Source: Phanerochaete sordida (taxonomy: Eukaryota > Basidiomycota > Agaricomycetes > Polyporales > Phanerochaetaceae). From it: DNA of 64,000 nt. Positions 59,314-64,000 of this stretch are shown one piece after another. The DNA is taken from assembly GCA_019973155.2 (NCBI GenBank), contig BPQB01000003.1, positions 992,001 to 1,056,000 on the forward strand, in the 5' to 3' direction. The notes below the pieces were generated by a model. The model saw nothing but the letters and a program-made list of their open reading frames with translations. It was not told where the DNA came from and made no database searches. Position numbers and translations under genes: made by a program. How positions within the stretch are numbered: the first letter of the stretch is position 1; each line of letters begins with the position of its first letter.

Positions 59314-60707
59314 ATGTCGTCGGCTCTCGCTCATTACGAATCCTTTCTCGTCAACAATGTCTCTGTCATCTCAACCCTAGAGTCCTCCCTCCGTTCCATC
59401 ACTTGGATTCTACCGGGAAGGTTCAAGGATGCTGAGCTGGCCTCAGAAGCGCGTATGTAGCCGTTTGTCTCGTTTGATGTTGTAGCCTAACCAGACAACC
59501 GTAATCCATGCATCTCTATGTCTAGTCTCCGCGCTGCTCAACGTGACCAGTCTCTACCATGATACACTACTCTCGAAAGTGGTCAAGTCGGAACCTAAAC
59601 TGCGACAGCTTGTCGCGCCATCTCTGCATGCACGTTACACTCGAGCTTGGTGTGAGAAGGATGCAAGATACAAATGGGCCGCCCGCACCCTCGAGCTTAT
59701 CAAGTTTGTACAATTACTGGTCGAGATGGGTCTCAGGAGGAGAGTGTCTTCGAAAGCGCGTTGGAGAGGCATAGTGTTTATTGAGGTCATCAAGTACGTG
59801 TGGTCCTGTCCTCTACGCCAGATTAACCTGATTATTTATCAAGAGCCGTCCTGCGGTTCATGCTGCTTCGCATCACACGCCGACCACTGCTCTCACCGCC
59901 TATCCCGGAACGCGACTTTGACCCTTCTATGCTACCAGATAACCTGTCAGAGACCTCGTCGCCCACCCTCGCGCCTTCATCTCCTCCTGATTCTGTACCT
60001 TCAACTCCCGATCACCTGAGGAACAACCGTGTACCTCTACCACCCCATCCTTTGATCGTCCAACCCCCACCTCCAACATCCACGACAAAGGACGCTGTCG
60101 ACGAGTATCTCCTGTCGAAGGCTCTACTGCCGACGGCTGTCAAAGCGCCCACCGCACTCGTCAAGGCGCTCGTCGGCCCTACAGCCTGGCTTGCGGAGAT
60201 AGTGTACATCCTGCGGCCTCTCATTTACGGCAAGTATCAGCTATTCCCAGCATCTATGACTGCGATCTGATTATGCGTTAGCTATCATGTTGGCAAGGGA
60301 CTCCGGCCGCAATACAAAACGGCCGCTGATAACGGCCCTCGCCCTCGAGTTCGTCGCAAGGCAGCTCCGCCGCACGCCTAGTACGGGAGCCACCCTCGAG
60401 CGCTCCGAGTATTCGAGGAGAGACAGCGACATTGCGTGGTATTTGTTGCGCGGCTCTATCTGGGAAGGTTGGACTCGGTATGTCTCATGTATGCTGAATG
60501 TTCTCGCTCTTCGATCTCATCTGTCTGCCACAGGCCTAAGTTGGATGCTATCGCCGAGCGGACGGCAAGTTTGCCTGTTATCGGCGTCATGAGCGCATTC
60601 GTGAAAGACTGGATTCCTCTCATCGACGAGTATCACTATTGTGAGTGAAATTTTTGAAGCACAGGAACGTGCCGCTCAACCTCTCTTCGGCAGATACTGC
60701 TCCCTAG
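59314..60707 (+). CDS. PEX16: Peroxisomal membrane biogenesis protein Pex16
   Basis: Six exons: 59314-59452, 59526-59793, 59844-60229, 60282-60477, 60534-60640, 60694-60707; 369 aa. Pex16 recruits Pex3 and helps form new peroxisomes from the ER. The N-terminus (LAHYESFLVNNVSVISTLES, SLRSITWILPGRFKDAELAS) and KFVQLLVEMGLRRRV are characteristic. The middle has a Pro/Ser loop. The later part shows VGPTAWLAEIVYILRPLIYA, the helix of the conserved LRPLxY block, then SRRDSDIAWYLLRGSIWEGW and FVKDWIPLIDEYHYYTAP, which matches the family's usual ending. Intron 3 (60230-60281) begins with GC, not GT; splicing there is needed to continue the conserved protein. The last exon adds only four codons plus stop. 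Confidence 0.9.
60230..60281 (+). other. GC-AG intron in PEX16
   Basis: Donor ACG/GCAAGT has a perfect consensus apart from the T-to-C change; the acceptor is GTTAG. No nearby GT donor keeps the frame. Reading on without splicing stops after 14 further codons. Confidence 0.75.
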
Positions 60708-61145
60708 CTGCATTCCCTTTTCGATGTCGTGTCGTGCTATGTATACATGCTGGTTATACCTGTAATTTTGGAATGGATGACATATGGGCTGTTGCAGAGA
60801 CCGCGACATCGCACGTGAGACTCAACTACTTATACTTACCTCTACCTTGTGCTAGGCAGTACTTATGAACGCTGACCTTGCAGGAGTATGGGGGATCTCC
60901 CTCGAATATTTACACACACGACGGAGTCGCGCACTGCATGGCAATGCTGGGGCCCGTGACCTCACATAGTCTATAACGGCCCGGAGGGCCCATTGATATC
61001 CATAAGTTTGACCTTCTTCACGCTCTTTCTTCCGACACCACTCAGTGCCCCTCCTACATTGTCAAGGTCAGTGACCAGAAGTACCAAGCGAATAATCTGT
61101 GAACCCCATTGCTCTCGCCAGACCATAGACCGGCCGAGCTGTACC
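60708..61145. other. Tandem intergenic region
   Basis: 438 nt between PEX16 and the cupin gene; TA-rich in places. No supported feature. Confidence 0.4.
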
Positions 61146-61896
61146 ATGGCTGGGCAGCCTGAGCTACCGTCAGTCGTTCGTATTGTCACGACACACAACG
61201 CGTCCGGACGCAGTGCTGTGCAGATCAACGATTCGATAGCACTCCTGGTGCGGATATCCGAGTATGCAGAGCCCCGTGCCCAGATTGACAGCGAACGACG
61301 CAGCCGTCCGAATCGTTTCCCGGCGTGAAGAGCCGTATCCTTTGGACGTCTGCATCTGTGCCAGCCAAGGATAACAACGTCGGGTATGGGTCCTGTCAAA
61401 TTCTCTGAAGGCCCTTGATGGAATTGACATGAAGTCAGCATGGACGAGACGCAGCGCCAGCCTGACGGCGACCTCGGTATAGTTCAGCGGGGTGGAACAG
61501 TCTGCAACATGACAGACCTGGCACCCGGAGCCACAGCTATATGGGTAAGCTGCACGGCTGTCTTGATTGAGAGTGCGTCGACTGAAGAGCTCTTGTGGAT
61601 AGCATCGGACCTCATCTTTGGATTATAACGTGCTTAGTGAGTGCTTGACGCTGTTGAACAACAGGCTGTATTTTCAGACCGACCATATTACAGTCAGTGG
61701 AAGGCTGATTCACATGCTTGAAGACGGCTCCGAGCAGTCGATAGACCAGCCTGGCACCGTACTCGTACAGAAAGGCACTATGCACTCGTGGAGAAACCCT
61801 GGTCCGGAATGGGCTCGGTGGGTATGCGTACTGGTCGATGCCGAGCCCGCAGTGGTAAACGGAGAAAGGCTGAAGTCTGTTATAGTACGCGAGTAG
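61146..61896 (+). CDS. Cupin-domain protein
   Basis: Five exons: 61146-61247, 61304-61383, 61439-61544, 61603-61636, 61694-61896; 174 aa. It follows a common fungal single-cupin pattern: LPSVVRIVTTHNASGRSAV, SRILWTSASVPAKDNN, TVCNMTDLAPGATAIWHRTS-SLDYNVL, ISGRLIHMLEDGSEQSI, PGTVLVQKGTMHSWRNPGPE and WARWVCVLVDAEP. The HRT and GTMHSWRN blocks carry histidines of the usual metal site, although the first cupin motif (normally G-x5-H-x-H) is reduced to a single H. Such proteins are isomerases, oxygenases or stress proteins; the substrate is unknown. It faces the SDR gene tail to tail; the stops are 40 nt apart. Confidence 0.83.
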
Positions 61897-61936
61897 GACT
61901 GTTATTTCATGGAACATTATTATGCTGGTACTAGCT

Positions 61937-62990
61937 TCATTGCAAATTTACGAAGAGACCGCCGTCTACGAGTAGCGATGCCCCCGTAACATACCGAGCG
62001 AGGTCGCTGGCAAGGAAGACGACCGGGCCAGCGATATCTTCAGGTGCTGAGCTGTGCCTTAATAACCGGGATATTTGCGAGATAGCGTGATGTGCTTACT
62101 GCCAAGACGTCCCAGACAGGTGCGCTGGACCATCCCTGCACGCTTGACTTCATCGGCGAGGTCTTCCTTGTTGATGTCGGTGGCGATGGTACCGGGCAGA
62201 ATCGCGTTCGCGCGAATGTTGTACTTTCCGAGCGCGACGGCGCAGCTCTGCATGAGAGACAGAATGCCCGCTTTCGTCGGGGTGTAATGGCTGTGGGTAG
62301 TGTCAATGCCAAGTGCTCAGTGGGCGAATAGTGCACACTGACCATTGCTGCCCTCCACCAACAAGGGCAGAAATCGAAGAAATGCCGATGATGGAGCCTC
62401 CCTGCGGAGTCTGCTTCTCCATCTGTTTCGCGACAGCTACGGCCACGGCTTCAGTACAACTTCAAGTCTGGTCAAGCAGCAAAATTACCTTGTGTCACAT
62501 AGAACGAGCCATCGAGGTTCACTTGCCTTGTCTTCTCCCAAATCGCGTGTGGCATCGTCAGAAATTCTGCAAACGGGCAGATCCCAGCATTGCTGACGAG
62601 GACATCTGATTCTCTATCAGTGTTCGCAATACTCTTCAACGTTCGGAAGCATTACCTATTCGTCCAAACGTAGCTACGGTGGCCTCGACGATCTGGAGAA
62701 AATAGCCGAATGACTTCCAAATCCATAGTCGTAGCGAATTGGGGGCTGCTCACCTTCGAGGAGGTTTCGGGATCGCTGATGTCGCCCGGTACAATGACAG
62801 CCTTTGCAGGCGCATAGGTCGTCTCTATCTCCTCTCTCAAGCTCCGGACTTCTTGCTCGGTCATGGCATCGCCCATGTAATGCAGCCCGAGGCCCGCTGC
62901 GCCCTGTTTCGCGCACTCGATAGCGCAGGCCCGGCCGATACCTCGCGATGACCCTGTGATACAGACGATCTTACCGGACAGCAGTGCCAT
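61937..62990 (-). CDS. Short-chain dehydrogenase, L-rhamnose-1-dehydrogenase-like
   Basis: Six exons: 62990-62754, 62692-62656, 62605-62489, 62448-62343, 62290-62100, 62046-61937; 265 aa. The Rossmann motif is [11 protein letters not shown]; then LVSNAG, the catalytic Ser in [12 protein letters not shown] (about S155), and Y168/K172 in [30 protein letters not shown] and [14 protein letters not shown] follow. The [19 protein letters not shown] and DGGLFVNLQ blocks are strongly reminiscent of fungal L-rhamnose 1-dehydrogenase (first step of non-phosphorylative L-rhamnose breakdown, NAD(P)+-dependent); other sugar or polyol SDRs are possible. Its start lies 366 nt from a divergent KARI-like gene. 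Confidence 0.87.
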
Positions 62991-63356
62991 GGTCGGGCCA
63001 GGCTGGGGTATCGATGACCGTGGGTGTGGGGTCTCTTTGTACGTGCAGCGCACTGGGTCAGTTCCACCTGCATACCGATTCGCGCTGGCCTGATGGGAGT
63101 GCGGAGGGATGCAGAAGAAGCACGGTCCTGCGGGCCGCGGGACAACAACTCTCTTCCTCGGGCTGCCGCATGACAAGTGTCACAGGGACATGCAGAGTGT
63201 CATTCAGGGTTCTGGGATGCGATTGGCATCAAAGTGGTGCGACGAGTACCGGCGACACGGACTACGTACCCTGTCCGAAAGTGCCGGGTCGTATGGGTAT
63301 AATAACCACAGGCTGCTCGCACGGATCGCAGTATCGACACTGCTCGAGCTTGCACC
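62991..63356. promoter_or_regulatory. Divergent promoter, SDR / KARI-like gene
   Basis: 366 nt between divergent starts; shared control is possible. A GTATAATAAC-type sequence near 63297 is the nearest TATA-like element for the + gene. Confidence 0.4.
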
Positions 63357-64000
63357 ATGGTTTCCGCAAAGATGTGAGCGGTGCGCGTACGGAGGACGTG
63401 CAGCTCGCTGATTTCCCCAGTTATTACGACAATGACGCAGACTTGGCTCTGCTCAACAGCAAGACCATTGTCTTCCTTGGGTACGTGCCGATCGTCGTTG
63501 GCTGTCTCATCCATACTGACAGACGGCGGCGTAGATTCGGTAACCAGGGAGCAGCTCAAGCACAGAACCTACGCGACTCCGGTATTCCGAACGAGGCCAT
63601 CATCGTTGCCAACCGACCAGACTCCTACGCTGAGGATGCCAATTCGAAAGGCTTCAATGTCGAGCACGACTTCGTGAAGGCTGCAAAGGTCGCTGATGGT
63701 CGGTACCCAATCAACACTCAATGCTCTCTGACTGACTATCTCGATAGTGGTGTTCTTGCTCATTCCGGACCAGGCCCAGCCACGGGTGTTCAACGAGCAG
63801 TTCGCCCCGAACTTGAAGGACAGCGCAACCATCGTGATCGCCAGCGGCTACAACGTCTTCTTCAAGCTCCTGAATTTCAAGCCTAGCCAAGATGTAGTCA
63901 TGGTTGCTCCCAGGTAAGCCATTCGGCACTCGAAGGCAAGTGGAGGACTCACCTTAAGCCCAGAATGATCGGCTCGTCCGTTCGAACCCTCTACCAGAAG
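63357..64000 (+). CDS. Ketol-acid reductoisomerase-like protein, N-terminal part (3' truncated by window)
   Basis: Five exons so far: 63357-63373, 63421-63480, 63535-63698, 63748-63913, 63964-64000 and beyond; 148 codons visible. It begins MVSAKIYYDNDADLALLNSK, then TIVFLGFGNQGAAQAQNLRD, a GxGxxG dinucleotide-binding motif as in the N-terminal KARI domain. VANRPDSYAEDANSKGFNV, VVFLLIPDQAQPRVFNEQF and SATIVIASGYNVFFKLL follow. Mitochondrial Ilv5 has a presequence and a different N-terminus, so this is probably a shorter KARI-like paralogue found in filamentous fungi (inference). The C-terminal knotted domain, which would show whether it is a true enzyme, lies beyond the edge. Confidence 0.8.

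Noticed and set aside
62984..63886. 300-codon + strand ORF spanning the SDR start and the KARI-like gene
   Set aside because: It covers the KARI-like exons but reads through introns; the spliced model with MVSAKIYYDNDADL gives the conserved protein.

Overview
The window is nuclear DNA of a filamentous basidiomycete, most likely an Agaricomycete. It is GC-rich, and nearly every gene is split by several 45-60 nt GT-AG introns. Several predicted proteins match families I know only from Agaricomycetes. I rebuilt gene models by joining exons where splice phase and protein homology agreed; all exon coordinates are hand predictions. No tRNA, rRNA, CRISPR array or intact transposon was recognised.

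Left half (1-31 kb): a dense housekeeping block. In order it holds the 3' end of an FAD-linked oxidoreductase (+), mRNA-decapping enzyme DCP2 (-), a small TPR-MYND protein (+), a GRAM-domain membrane protein (+), meiotic cohesin REC8 (+), isopentenyl-diphosphate isomerase (+) and a WW-like membrane protein (-). A gene-poor 2.5 kb gap follows. Next come two unknown proteins, the mitochondrial pyruvate carrier subunit MPC1 (+), DNA ligase I (-), ribosomal protein uS17/RPS11 (+), protein phosphatase Z (+), a drug/metabolite-transporter-like protein (-), mitochondrial bL36 (+) and dihydrofolate reductase (-).

Middle (31-50 kb): gene-sparser and apparently duplicated. Two RTA1-like 7-TM genes (31.1-32.5 kb, -; 44.4-45.9 kb, +) share intron positions. 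Two genes of an unrecognised short protein family (35.5-36.2 kb, +; 46.8-47.5 kb, -) share intron phases, exon lengths and a run of conserved promoter blocks ending in a TATA box. Between the copies lie a GT31 glycosyltransferase (-), a GST-like protein (-) and a CS-SGS protein (+). The 47.5-50.7 kb stretch has no credible gene but contains a palindromic element.

Right end (50.7-64 kb): a CorA-type divalent metal transporter with an altered GMN motif (+), three unknown proteins, peroxin PEX16 (+), a cupin (+), an L-rhamnose-1-dehydrogenase-like SDR (-) and, divergent from it, the 5' part of a ketol-acid-reductoisomerase-like gene (+) cut by the window edge. The strongest candidate for something undescribed is the short-protein paralogue pair with its conserved promoter.
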